DNA of 14,716 nt from Clostridium sp. CAG:169 (lineage in GTDB: Bacteria > Bacillota > Clostridia > Oscillospirales > Ruminococcaceae), in assembly GCA_000435195.1 (NCBI GenBank), contig FR880201.1, positions 1 to 14,716 on the forward strand, in the 5' to 3' direction. A model generated the notes under the pieces. That model did no database searches. It saw nothing but the letters and a program-made list of their open reading frames with translations, and was not told the origin of the DNA. A program made the translations under genes and the position numbers. Numbering within the stretch: position 1 is the stretch's first letter; every line of letters begins with the position of its first letter. Below, one piece after another: positions 6,701 through 13,214 of the stretch.

Positions 6701-7474
6701 TTATTTCTGGTTGCGGTATTTCTTCAAAATCTCTTTTGTCAGCTCCTGGTAGGCTCTCGAGCCTCTGGAATGTGGGTCAAAGTAGAGTGCGGGCATCCCA
6801 AAGCTGGGTGCCTCTGACAGGCGAACGTTTCGCGGAATGATGGTTTTATACACCTTGTCCGGGAAATGCGTTTTGACCTCCTCTTCCACCTGTTCGGTCA
6901 GCTTCAGACGACGGTCATACATGGTCAGCAGAATCCCTTCCAGCTCGATCACCGGATTGTACAGCCGTTTGACCTGCTTGATGGTAGACATCAGCTGCGA
7001 CAATCCTTCCAGCGCATAATATTCACACTGGATTGGGATGATTACGCTGTCACAGGCAGAAAAGGCATTCAGGGTGGTCAAGCCCATCGAAGGCGGGCAG
7101 TCGATCATAATATAATCGTACTCATCCTTGACCGACACCAGCGCCTGACGCAGCTGCATCGTTCTGTCCTGCAATTCCACCAGCTCGATCTCCGCTGCCG
7201 CCAGCTCCATGCTCGACGGAATCAAATCCACATTTTTATATTCTGTATGAAGGATGGCTTCTGACGCTCTTTCCTCCCGTGTCAACAGGTCATAGGTAGA
7301 GTGACGGACATCCCGTTTGTTGATGCCCAGACCGCTGGTGGAGTTTCCCTGCGGGTCGGCATCCACAAGCAAACATTTTTTTCCTGCTTTTCCCAGTCCA
7401 GCCATCAGGTTGATGACCGTCGTGGTCTTTCCCACGCCACCCTTCTGGTTGGCAACTGCAATTATTTTACCCAT
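6701..7474 (-). CDS. parA: Chromosome partitioning ATPase ParA / Soj
   Basis: The 257-residue protein is a deviant-Walker ATPase that binds DNA as an ATP dimer and works with ParB in origin segregation; in Bacillus its homologue Soj also regulates DnaA. The motif KGGVGKTT (residues 10-17) carries the signature Lys of the deviant Walker A, VDADPQGN is the switch I/A' motif, and IMIDCPPS is Walker B. The C-terminal part includes TIIPRNVRLSEAPSFGMP, highly conserved in Soj. The ATG at 7474 fits the family start (MGKIIAVANQKGG) and is forced by an in-frame TGA two codons earlier. Its ribosome binding site is odd: GAGGG lies 14 bases upstream, while a strong AAAGGAGGAG is 32 bases upstream. Confidence 0.97.
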   Translation of the reverse strand: MGKIIAVANQKGGVGKTTTVINLMAGLGKAGKKCLLVDADPQGNSTSGLGINKRDVRHSTYDLLTREERASEAILHTEYKNVDLIPSSMELAAAEIELVELQDRTMQLRQALVSVKDEYDYIMIDCPPSMGLTTLNAFSACDSVIIPIQCEYYALEGLSQLMSTIKQVKRLYNPVIELEGILLTMYDRRLKLTEQVEEEVKTHFPDKVYKTIIPRNVRLSEAPSFGMPALYFDPHSRGSRAYQELTKEILKKYRNQK

Positions 7475-7560
7475 ATCTCAAGACGGTGCCCTCTCAGGGA
7501 AGGCAGCTCCTCCTTTCAGCATACATCAGTACGTATCAGCATATTCGCTGTTTTAGTTTG

Positions 7561-7569
7561 ATTATATCA
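7561..7569 (-). promoter_or_regulatory. Extended -10 promoter of parA
   Basis: The minus strand reads TGATATAAT, a perfect -10 hexamer with the TG extension. No good -35 is seen at 16-18 bases. Transcription would start near 7554 and give a leader of about 80 bases. Confidence 0.55.
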
Positions 7570-7637
7570 CAAATTTCTGGTGAAAGGAAGAATGAATCCT
7601 GTTTTCCTGCATAATCCTCCTCATTTTTGCCAAAATT

Positions 7638-7653
7638 CGTTTCACGTGAAACA
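7638..7653. promoter_or_regulatory. parS: parS site (ParB binding), near-consensus
   Basis: CGTTTCACGTGAAACA matches the Firmicutes consensus TGTTNCACGTGAAACA at all but the first base, and its inner 14 bases GTTTCACGTGAAAC are a perfect palindrome. It is the loading site for the ParB encoded about 950 bases away and lies between the parA promoter and the serpin gene. Confidence 0.93.
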
Positions 7654-7681
7654 TCCTTCTTGTTCGCTCGCCTTGTTTTGA

Positions 7682-7697
7682 TGTTTCATGTGAAACA
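7682..7697. promoter_or_regulatory. parS: parS-like site with one central change
   Basis: TGTTTCATGTGAAACA differs from consensus at one central base (C to T). Its centre is 44 bases from that of the neighbouring parS. On the minus strand it reads TGTTTCACATGAAACA, identical to the site at 11154-11169. Confidence 0.8.
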
Positions 7698-7835
7698 TCG
7701 ACCTTTACCGAGCAAAAATAAAATGATTTTACCTGCAATAAATCTCCTCCCACCGTACACCTATTGAATAGAAGGTCCCTTTTGGGAACTGGTATCCGAT
7801 GTCATTCCTATTTTCTTTTACAGGAGGTCATGAGA

Positions 7836-9158
7836 ATGAAAAAAATGCTGTCTATCGCCCTGTGTGCGGCTATGATTCTTTCTTTCGCTGCTTCGGTCAG
7901 CGCATCCAGTCCACGCCGCACCCTTTCCAATAAAAATATGCCGATTGCAACCAGCAAAGAGGAGGACCAACCGATTAACAAAGTCAAACAGCCTCAAATC
8001 CCAACCGACTGGGAGGAAAAATACGAATACAGACAGAAAAACGAGGTGGATCCTCAGTTCATCCAGAGTCTTCAGGAGTTTGGTGCCAAAACCTCCTCCC
8101 TGCTGCTGACCAGCCAGACTGAAAACCAGAGCTATTCTCCGGTCAGCTTTGCCTATGCCCTTGCCATGCTGGGAAACGGTGCCAAGGGTCAGACAGCACA
8201 GCAGATTGCCGATGCACTGGGTGTCGACACAATTTCTTCCTCCAACCAGCAGTTCCACAAATTCTACAACTATAACTACTCCTCCGAGCAGGGCAACGTC
8301 CTCAAGCTGGCAAATTCCATCTGGGTACAGGAGGATTTCCCTCTTCAGAAGGATTTTTCCAAAAAGCTTGCGGAGCAATTCTACGCCTCTGCCTACTCGG
8401 TCGATTTTTCCAAGCAGTCGGCAGCAGATGCCATGTCCAAATGGATTTCAGAACAGACTGCGGGTCTTCTCAACCCAACCTTTACTCCTGACCCGATGCA
8501 GGTCCTTTCGCTCATCAACACCCTGTACTTTGAAGGAGCCTGGTCCGATTCCTTCCAAGCAGCAAACAACACCACCGAGAAATTCACCCTTGCCGACGGC
8601 AGCCAGGTCGATGCCACCTATATGAACCAGACCTTCGACCACCACTCCTACTACGAAACCGAGGATTACATCCTCTTTGAGCTTGGCTTTGTCGGCGGAC
8701 AGTCGATGCGCCTAGTTCTGCCCAAAGAGGGAAAAGAACTCAACAGCTTGCTCACCGAGCAGTCGTTGAAAGCCATCCTCTCCTCCCCGGAGGAATCCAC
8801 ACAGAAATCGGCAAAAGTCAACCTCAAGCTGCCAAAATTCAGCTTTGACAGCAACTTCAATCTCAACAAGCTCTGTCAGTCGCTCGGTCTGGAGGAGCTG
8901 TTCAGTGAATCTTCCGATTTAAGCGGCATTTCCAAAGAAAACATCGCCGTTTCCAACGTGCAGCAGGAAAGCCATGTGGAAATCGACGAAAACGGCTGCA
9001 AAGCTGCCGCCTACACCAAGATTGATGTTCGCGAGATGGCGTTGCTGCTCGATGAAACAGAAGAGATCAACCTGTCCTTCGACCGTCCGTTCCTCTTCTC
9101 CATCCAGTCCGGTGACAACGCACCTCTCTTTGTCGGCACCGTTTATCAACCCAAATAA
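7836..9158 (+). CDS. Secreted serpin-family protease inhibitor
   Basis: The 440-residue protein starts with a clear signal peptide, MKKMLSIALCAAMILSFAAS, with likely cleavage after VSA at residue 23; there is no lipobox or membrane anchor. The serpin domain runs from about residue 70 to the end. It shows YSPVSFAYALAMLGNGAKGQT (helix B region), LINTLYFEGAW (strand 3A region), and the C-terminal signature LSFDRPFLFSIQ then PLFVGTVYQP. The reactive-loop hinge reads EIDENGCKAAAYTK; Gly at P15 and Ala at P12-P10 suggest an inhibitory, loop-inserting serpin. I start at 7836 with AGGAGGT 7 bases upstream; the ATG at 7830 is too close to it. It is the only plus-strand gene, facing noc and diverging from parA. 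Target protease unknown; host proteases are plausible, as for other gut bacterial serpins. Confidence 0.95.
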   Translation: MKKMLSIALCAAMILSFAASVSASSPRRTLSNKNMPIATSKEEDQPINKVKQPQIPTDWEEKYEYRQKNEVDPQFIQSLQEFGAKTSSLLLTSQTENQSYSPVSFAYALAMLGNGAKGQTAQQIADALGVDTISSSNQQFHKFYNYNYSSEQGNVLKLANSIWVQEDFPLQKDFSKKLAEQFYASAYSVDFSKQSAADAMSKWISEQTAGLLNPTFTPDPMQVLSLINTLYFEGAWSDSFQAANNTTEKFTLADGSQVDATYMNQTFDHHSYYETEDYILFELGFVGGQSMRLVLPKEGKELNSLLTEQSLKAILSSPEESTQKSAKVNLKLPKFSFDSNFNLNKLCQSLGLEELFSESSDLSGISKENIAVSNVQQESHVEIDENGCKAAAYTKIDVREMALLLDETEEINLSFDRPFLFSIQSGDNAPLFVGTVYQPK

Positions 9159-9197
9159 CCTTTTTTGACATCCACCACCCTTTTATAGATTCATAAC

Positions 9198-9243
9198 ACA
9201 AACACAAAAGGCTCCGCCGAATGGCGGAGCCTTTTGTGTTTGT
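9198..9243. terminator. Bidirectional terminator between serpin and noc
   Basis: A perfect 21-bp stem (inner arms AAAAGGCTCCGCC and GGCGGAGCCTTTT) closes on the loop GAAT. U-rich sequence follows on both strands: CCTTTTGTGTTTGTTATTTTT on plus and CCTTTTGTGTTTGTTATG on minus. It lies 39 bases past the serpin stop and 13 bases past the noc stop, and so serves the convergent pair. Confidence 0.95.
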
Positions 9244-9256
9244 TATTTTTAAGGAG

Positions 9257-10087
9257 TTACTGTTTGTCCTTTCCATAGGCGCTTTCCTTCGGGATGCGGA
9301 TGGTGTAAACCAATTCGTCCTCCTCTTCCTGCATCTGGGTCTGTGCCTGGATGCCGGACAGTTTCATCGTTTCCAGCGCCTTGTCGATGGTGTTGATAAA
9401 GATGCGCAGATCCTTCACCACAAACAATCTTTTTTCCTTCGGTTTTTCTTCTTTTCCCTGCAACTGTGCAATGTACTTTTCCGTCTGGGAAACATTCATC
9501 TCCTTTGCAGAAATCGTTCGGATTGCCTCCAGCAGCAGCTCGTCGCCCTGTTCATTCAGGTTCAACAGTGCGCGGGCGTGTCTTTCTGTTAGCCCTGCCT
9601 CCAGGATCGCTTCTCTGACCTCTTCGGAAAATTGCAGCAGACGCAGCTTGTTGGCAACGGTCGATTGATTTTTTCCCAGCTTTTTCGCCACCGCCTGCTG
9701 GGTGTAGCCGACCATCTTCATCAGCTTCTGGATTGCCATTGCTTCCTCAAAGTAGTTTAAGTCGCACCGCTGGATATTTTCCACCAGAGCCAGTGCGCTG
9801 CTTCTCTCCTCGTCCATGCTGGTCAAAATAGCAGGGACCTCCTGCATCTTCAAGCGTCTGCACGCCAGCAGTCTTCTTTCCCCTGCCACCAGTTGATAGT
9901 TTCCATCCTCCATCGGCAAGACGGTGATTGGCTGCAACAGACCGTACTGTGCAATACTGGTTGCCAGCTGTTCAATTTTTTCCTCATCGAACACCTTTCT
10001 TGGCTGATAAGGATTCGGTTTGATTTTATATTCCGGGATCAAGATCACCTTGTTGATCATCTTTTGTTTTGTAAGCAGTGCTTTCAT
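9257..10087 (-). CDS. noc: ParB-family nucleoid occlusion protein Noc
   Basis: The 276-residue protein is a second ParB-like CTPase. Motifs: QPRKVF (28-33), CTP-binding GERR (69-72), ENIQRCD (103-109), HTH TQQAVAKKLGKNQSTVANKL (129-148). Gln141, Lys147 and Arg169 match the published Noc-type DNA specificity positions, while the true ParB here has Arg and Gly at the first and last. It also sits in the conserved slot after rsmG and ends in TIRIPK like Bacillus Noc. Noc stops division over the nucleoid by binding Noc sites and the membrane. I start at 10087 (MKALLTKQKM) because GGAGGT lies 10 bases upstream. An ATG at 10174 would add residues containing FGLGFGKEQ, which resembles the FGLGEKEQ near the N-terminus of Bacillus Noc, but it lacks a ribosome binding site. 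The membrane-binding helix is therefore uncertain. Confidence 0.88.
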   Translation of the reverse strand: MKALLTKQKMINKVILIPEYKIKPNPYQPRKVFDEEKIEQLATSIAQYGLLQPITVLPMEDGNYQLVAGERRLLACRRLKMQEVPAILTSMDEERSSALALVENIQRCDLNYFEEAMAIQKLMKMVGYTQQAVAKKLGKNQSTVANKLRLLQFSEEVREAILEAGLTERHARALLNLNEQGDELLLEAIRTISAKEMNVSQTEKYIAQLQGKEEKPKEKRLFVVKDLRIFINTIDKALETMKLSGIQAQTQMQEEEDELVYTIRIPKESAYGKDKQ

Positions 10088-10134
10088 AACAGCCTTTACC
10101 TCCTCAATCTTGTTTTGTTCCTTCCCAAATCCCA

Positions 10135-10166
10135 ATCCGAACGGAGCGACTTTACTCCGTTCGGAT
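10135..10166. repeat. Perfect 12-bp inverted repeat in the noc leader
   Basis: Arms ATCCGAACGGAG and CTCCGTTCGGAT flank an 8-base loop, 47 bases before the noc start. There is no T run on either side, so it is not a normal terminator. It could be a protein-binding site or an RNA hairpin affecting noc expression; it does not match the Bacillus Noc-site consensus. Confidence 0.75.
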
Positions 10167-10265
10167 GTTGGCATTTGAGATATGATGGGAGCAGAAAAGT
10201 TTGCAGGTGCGTTTTGGGTCGGCGCACCCGCCGAGCAAAAGAAAGGAAAATAGGAATAGAAAAGG

Positions 10266-10309
10266 CATGGACCGAGCCGAGCATCTGTTGCCCGCAGCCC
10301 GTGTCCATG
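10266..10309 (-). other. Long hairpin at the likely 5' end of the noc transcript
   Basis: On the minus strand CATGGAC pairs with GTCCATG, and after one bulged base CGGGCTG pairs with CGGCTCG (two G-U), giving about 14 pairs. CCTTTTCTATTCC follows, a weak U-tract. It might end rsmG transcripts imperfectly or cap the noc mRNA. Confidence 0.5.
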
Positions 10310-10314
10310 GTTCT

Positions 10315-10343
10315 ATCATAGCACAGAATATGCCTGTTTTCCA
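10315..10343 (-). promoter_or_regulatory. Possible noc promoter
   Basis: The minus strand has an extended -10, TGCTATGAT (hexamer at 10315-10320), and a weak -35 TGGAAA (10338-10343) at a 17-base spacing. The predicted start, near 10308, coincides with the base of the long hairpin. Four of six -35 bases match, so this is tentative. Confidence 0.4.
10323..10338. repeat. Near-copy of the ACAGG...CCTGT element
   Basis: ACAGAATATGCCTGTT matches 15 of 16 bases of the element at 4106-4121. It lies within the spacer of the possible noc promoter. The G-to-A change breaks one base pair of the inverted repeat. Confidence 0.35.
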
Positions 10344-10388
10344 GCAGAATCGTTCGTCACCTTTCGACCCTTCTGCTCTTGATTCGAT

Positions 10389-11102
10389 TTATAAAATCGG
10401 TTTTTTTGCCATTTTGGCAGCGGTCCTGGGGAAGGATGTCGGAGTTTGCGATATTTTCCTGATGACAACGATTGTTCTGGTGCTGTTTTCCGGCAGACAG
10501 AACTGCATCACCTTCTCCACCTTTCCGCCCATCGTCGCAATGGCGTTTTTGCTTTCCGCAATCTCCTCCTGTGCGCCGGGACCCTTGAGTGCAACAAAAT
10601 ATCCTCCCACCTTGACATACGGCAGACAATACTCCGCCAGCTCCCGCAGGTGTGCCACCGCGCGGGCAGTTGCAAAGTCAAAGCGCTCCCGCAGCTTTTT
10701 CTCCCGTCCTCCATCCTCTGCGCGGGCGTGGATGAAGGTGCAGTCCAGTTCCAACTGTCGACTGACCTCCTCTAAAAAGGTCAGTCTTTTCTGTAAGCTG
10801 TCCAGCATAGTCACCGCAAGGTCCGGTCGGGCAATCTTCACCGGCATGGATGGAAAGCCTGCGCCTGCGCCCACATCGATCAGGCTGCTCCCCTGTGGCA
10901 GTTCCACCGCCTTTAGCAGCAGCAGGCTGTCCACAAAGTGCTTAAAGACGATGCCCTGAGGGTCGGTGATGGCGGTCAGGTTCATCTTCCCGTTCCACTC
11001 CACCAGCAGCTGTGCGTAGGTGTCCAGCTGCTCGGCTGCCTGTGTCGACAGTTCGATCTCAAATTGTTTACAGCCCTGCAAAAGCAGCTGTTTATCGATC
11101 AT
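10389..11102 (-). CDS. rsmG: 16S rRNA (guanine-N7)-methyltransferase RsmG (GidB)
   Basis: The 237-residue enzyme transfers a methyl group from SAM to N7 of G527 in 16S rRNA. The SAM-binding core reads SLIDVGAGAGFPSMPVKIA, with Ser where most members have Gly (GFPG). Further conserved parts are LVEWNGKMNLTAI, the HFVDSLL motif, HARAED, FATARAVAHL and FVALKGP. I chose the ATG at 11102 (MIDKQLLLQG) because AAAGGA lies 7 bases upstream and the family starts here; an ATG at 11195 would add 31 residues read through a parS-like site. The gene lies 89 bases after mnmG. Length agrees with the usual 235-240 residues. Confidence 0.95.
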   Translation of the reverse strand: MIDKQLLLQGCKQFEIELSTQAAEQLDTYAQLLVEWNGKMNLTAITDPQGIVFKHFVDSLLLLKAVELPQGSSLIDVGAGAGFPSMPVKIARPDLAVTMLDSLQKRLTFLEEVSRQLELDCTFIHARAEDGGREKKLRERFDFATARAVAHLRELAEYCLPYVKVGGYFVALKGPGAQEEIAESKNAIATMGGKVEKVMQFCLPENSTRTIVVIRKISQTPTSFPRTAAKMAKKPIL

Positions 11103-11153
11103 AGTTGTATCCTTTCTGCGGCAAATCGGTCCTTTTGACCTGCCGCGACAGAA

Positions 11154-11169
11154 TGTTTCACATGAAACA
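11154..11169. promoter_or_regulatory. parS: parS-like site between mnmG and rsmG
   Basis: TGTTTCACATGAAACA differs from the parS consensus at one central base. It sits in the short non-coding gap between mnmG and rsmG, about 3.5 kb from the parS pair next to parA. Bacillus-group chromosomes carry several parS sites around the origin, often one or more in this gene cluster. Confidence 0.78.
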
Positions 11170-11191
11170 TCAAAAAAACTGTTTGTGTGAC

Positions 11192-13063
11192 TCATCGGCT
11201 GCTCAGATAGATCAGCAGCACCGAAATATCTGCTGGACTGACCCCTGAAATACGGGAAGCCTGCCCGATGTTGTACGGGCGCACCCGCTGCAATTTTTCG
11301 ATTGCCTCCAACCGCAGTCCTCTCACCTGCTCGTAGCAGATGTCCTCCGGCAGCAGACGGCTTTCCAGCTTGCGCATCTGCTCGACCTGCATCAGCTGCT
11401 TTTGGATGTAGCCTTCATATTTGATTTGAATCTCCACCTGCTCGGTTACCTCGTCAGCAAGCGGTGGGCGCTCGGTGTCAAATGGAGCCAAATCCTGATA
11501 GGTCAGCTGCGGACGGCGAATCAGGTCGGACGCATGGACTCCGGTTTCCAGTGCAGCCGTTCCCTTCTCCACCAGCATCCGATTGAGCGCCTCCGAAGGT
11601 CCAAAGGTCAGTTTCTCAATTCGCTTTTTCTCCTGCGCAATCTGCTGCTGTTTGTCCTGGTACGCCTGCCAGCGCTCCTCGTTAATCAATCCCAGCTCAT
11701 GTCCCAATGGTGTCAAACGCTGGTCTGCGTTGTCCTGGCGCAGCAGCAGTCGGTACTCCGAACGGCTGGTCATCATCCGGTACGGGTCCGAGCAGCCCTT
11801 AGTGACCAGATCGTCGATCAGCGTTCCGATATAGCTGGAAGCGCGGTCCAAAATAACCGGCTCCTTACCCTGCACCCTACGTGCAGCGTTGATGCCTGCA
11901 ATCAGTCCCTGTGCCGCAGCCTCCTCATAACCGGAGGTTCCGTTGAACTGTCCTGCTCCGTATAAGCCCGGCACCTTGATAAATTCCAGTGTTGCCTTTA
12001 AATCCAACGGGTCGATGCAGTCGTACTCGATGGCGTAGGCATTTCGCATGATTTTAATATTTTCAAATCCTTTGATGGAGCGGTAGATTTGCAGCTGTAC
12101 ATCCTCCGGCAAGGAGGAGGACAATCCCTGCAAATACATCTCCTCGGTATCCAGCCCAACCGGCTCCACAAACGACTGATGGCGCGGCTTCTCGGAAAAA
12201 CGCATCACCTTGTCCTCGATGCTCGGACAGTACCGTGGACCCACCCCTTCGATCATTCCGCCGTACAGCGGCGAGCGATGGATATTCTGCCGGATGATTT
12301 CATGGGTCGTTTCGTTGGTGTAGGCGATGTGGCAGACCACCTGATTTTTTAACCCTTCCCGCGGCGTCTCAAAAGAGAACGGAATGATTGGCTCATCTCC
12401 CGCTTGCACCTCCAGCTGGGAATAGTCGATGCTGTCCCGTCTGACTCGCGCCGGTGTTCCTGTTTTAAAGCGTCGCAGCCCGATTCCCAACCGCTCCAGC
12501 GCCTCGCTCAGTCCGACTGCCGCGTGCAGTCCGTCCGGTCCGCTCTCATAGGAAACATCCCCGACATAGATTCTGCCGTGCAGGAAGGTTCCCGAGCAGA
12601 TGATTGCCGTCTGCACCTGATACACCGCGCCCAGCTGGGTCACCAGCTCGCGGATGGCTCCGGTTTCGTCTGTGCGCAGGTCGCACACCTGTGCCTGGAT
12701 GATGTCCAATCCCTCCTGCTGCTCCAGACGGCGCTTCATCTCCCGATGGTAGGCATCCCGGTCCGACTGCACCCGCAGGCTGTGTACCGCCGGTCCCTTT
12801 CCTCGATTGAGCATCCTGCTCTGCAAAAAGGTGGCATCCGCCGCCTTGCCCATCTCTCCGCCCAACGCGTCGATCTCCCGCACCAGATGTCCCTTGGCAG
12901 TTCCTCCGATGGACGGGTTGCAGGGCATATTTCCGATTGCATCGAGGGACATGGTAAAGATTGCTGTCTTTGCACCCAGGCGAGCCGCAGCAAGCGCTGC
13001 CTCGATGCCCGCGTGTCCTGCACCGATGACAGCAACCTCATATTCCCCCATATAATATTCCAT
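11192..13063 (-). CDS. mnmG: tRNA uridine-34 modification enzyme MnmG (GidA)
   Basis: The 623-residue FAD protein acts with MnmE to put a (carboxymethyl)aminomethyl group on U34 of tRNAs that read split codon boxes. The FAD-binding Rossmann motif GAGHAG is at 14-19, and CNPSIGG with the conserved Cys48 follows. GPRYCPSIEDKV near residue 280 carries the second conserved catalytic Cys. The FAD/folate core also has SSYIGTLIDDLVTKG, and the C-terminal helical domain that contacts MnmE and tRNA ends in RISGVSPADISVLLIYL. The ATG at 13063 has AAGGAG 10 bases upstream. The gene lies 151 bases after mnmE, with a possible own promoter. One of its targets, tRNA-Glu(TTC), is encoded in the same window. 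Confidence 0.98.
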   Translation of the reverse strand: MEYYMGEYEVAVIGAGHAGIEAALAAARLGAKTAIFTMSLDAIGNMPCNPSIGGTAKGHLVREIDALGGEMGKAADATFLQSRMLNRGKGPAVHSLRVQSDRDAYHREMKRRLEQQEGLDIIQAQVCDLRTDETGAIRELVTQLGAVYQVQTAIICSGTFLHGRIYVGDVSYESGPDGLHAAVGLSEALERLGIGLRRFKTGTPARVRRDSIDYSQLEVQAGDEPIIPFSFETPREGLKNQVVCHIAYTNETTHEIIRQNIHRSPLYGGMIEGVGPRYCPSIEDKVMRFSEKPRHQSFVEPVGLDTEEMYLQGLSSSLPEDVQLQIYRSIKGFENIKIMRNAYAIEYDCIDPLDLKATLEFIKVPGLYGAGQFNGTSGYEEAAAQGLIAGINAARRVQGKEPVILDRASSYIGTLIDDLVTKGCSDPYRMMTSRSEYRLLLRQDNADQRLTPLGHELGLINEERWQAYQDKQQQIAQEKKRIEKLTFGPSEALNRMLVEKGTAALETGVHASDLIRRPQLTYQDLAPFDTERPPLADEVTEQVEIQIKYEGYIQKQLMQVEQMRKLESRLLPEDICYEQVRGLRLEAIEKLQRVRPYNIGQASRISGVSPADISVLLIYLSSR

Positions 13064-13086
13064 AGATTGCTTCTCCTTAACGATAT

Positions 13087-13114
13087 TTTATAAAAATCAG
13101 TCAAAGTCTGTCGA
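13087..13114 (-). promoter_or_regulatory. Possible mnmG promoter
   Basis: The minus strand has TCGACA (13109-13114), 16 bases, then TATAAA (13087-13092); each hexamer has one mismatch to consensus. The start would fall near 13080, leaving a very short leader with the ribosome binding site at its beginning, so the call is doubtful. Confidence 0.3.
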
Positions 13115-13214
13115 AATTTTCCTTTCGGACCTATCAATTCTGCAAAGCAGCCGCTTCATCCCAATATTCAACAAACCTTTTCCCGTTGTGTCCTCTTACA
13201 GGAATTCCGTCCGG

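Larger units (their letters stand above)
7475..7835. other. Divergent intergenic region between parA and the serpin gene
   Basis: This region contains the parA promoter (7561-7569), the parA leader, two parS sites (7638-7653 and 7682-7697) and the serpin leader. For the serpin I see only a weak promoter candidate on the plus strand, TAAAAT at 7719-7724 with TCGACC 15 bases before it. A small stem around AGGTCCC-TTTT-GGGAACT (about 7774-7791) lies in the serpin leader. A minus-strand frame through the parS sites is judged non-coding. Confidence 0.6.
10088..10388. other. rsmG-noc gap: structured noc leader
   Basis: This gap of about 300 bases contains a possible noc promoter (10315-10343), a large imperfect hairpin (10266-10309), a perfect 12-bp inverted repeat (10135-10166) and the noc ribosome binding site. 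I find no gene here that I can support. It is unusually long and structured for a cluster where neighbouring genes are 15-150 bases apart. Confidence 0.6.

Noticed and set aside
7562..7753. A minus-strand frame of about 58-63 codons through the two parS sites, with GGGAGGAG before a TTG.
   Set aside because: Its peptide mostly reflects the parS repeats (VSHETS, MFHVKR), shows no family features, and its stop falls in the parA promoter. Such frames through parS are common by chance.
7788..7798. TGGTATCCGAT in the serpin leader matches the minus strand of the hairpin after the thioesterase gene.
   Set aside because: Only 11 bases match, and no flanking similarity or structure is shared, so chance is likely.
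9067..9276. A minus-strand frame over the end of the serpin gene.
   Set aside because: It is a shadow of the serpin coding strand and crosses the bidirectional terminator.
10381..10407. A small stem with a T run on the plus strand at the end of rsmG (CGATTT/AAATCG then TTTTTTT).
   Set aside because: The stem is short and A/T-only apart from two pairs, lies in rsmG coding sequence, and no plus-strand gene is upstream to need it.
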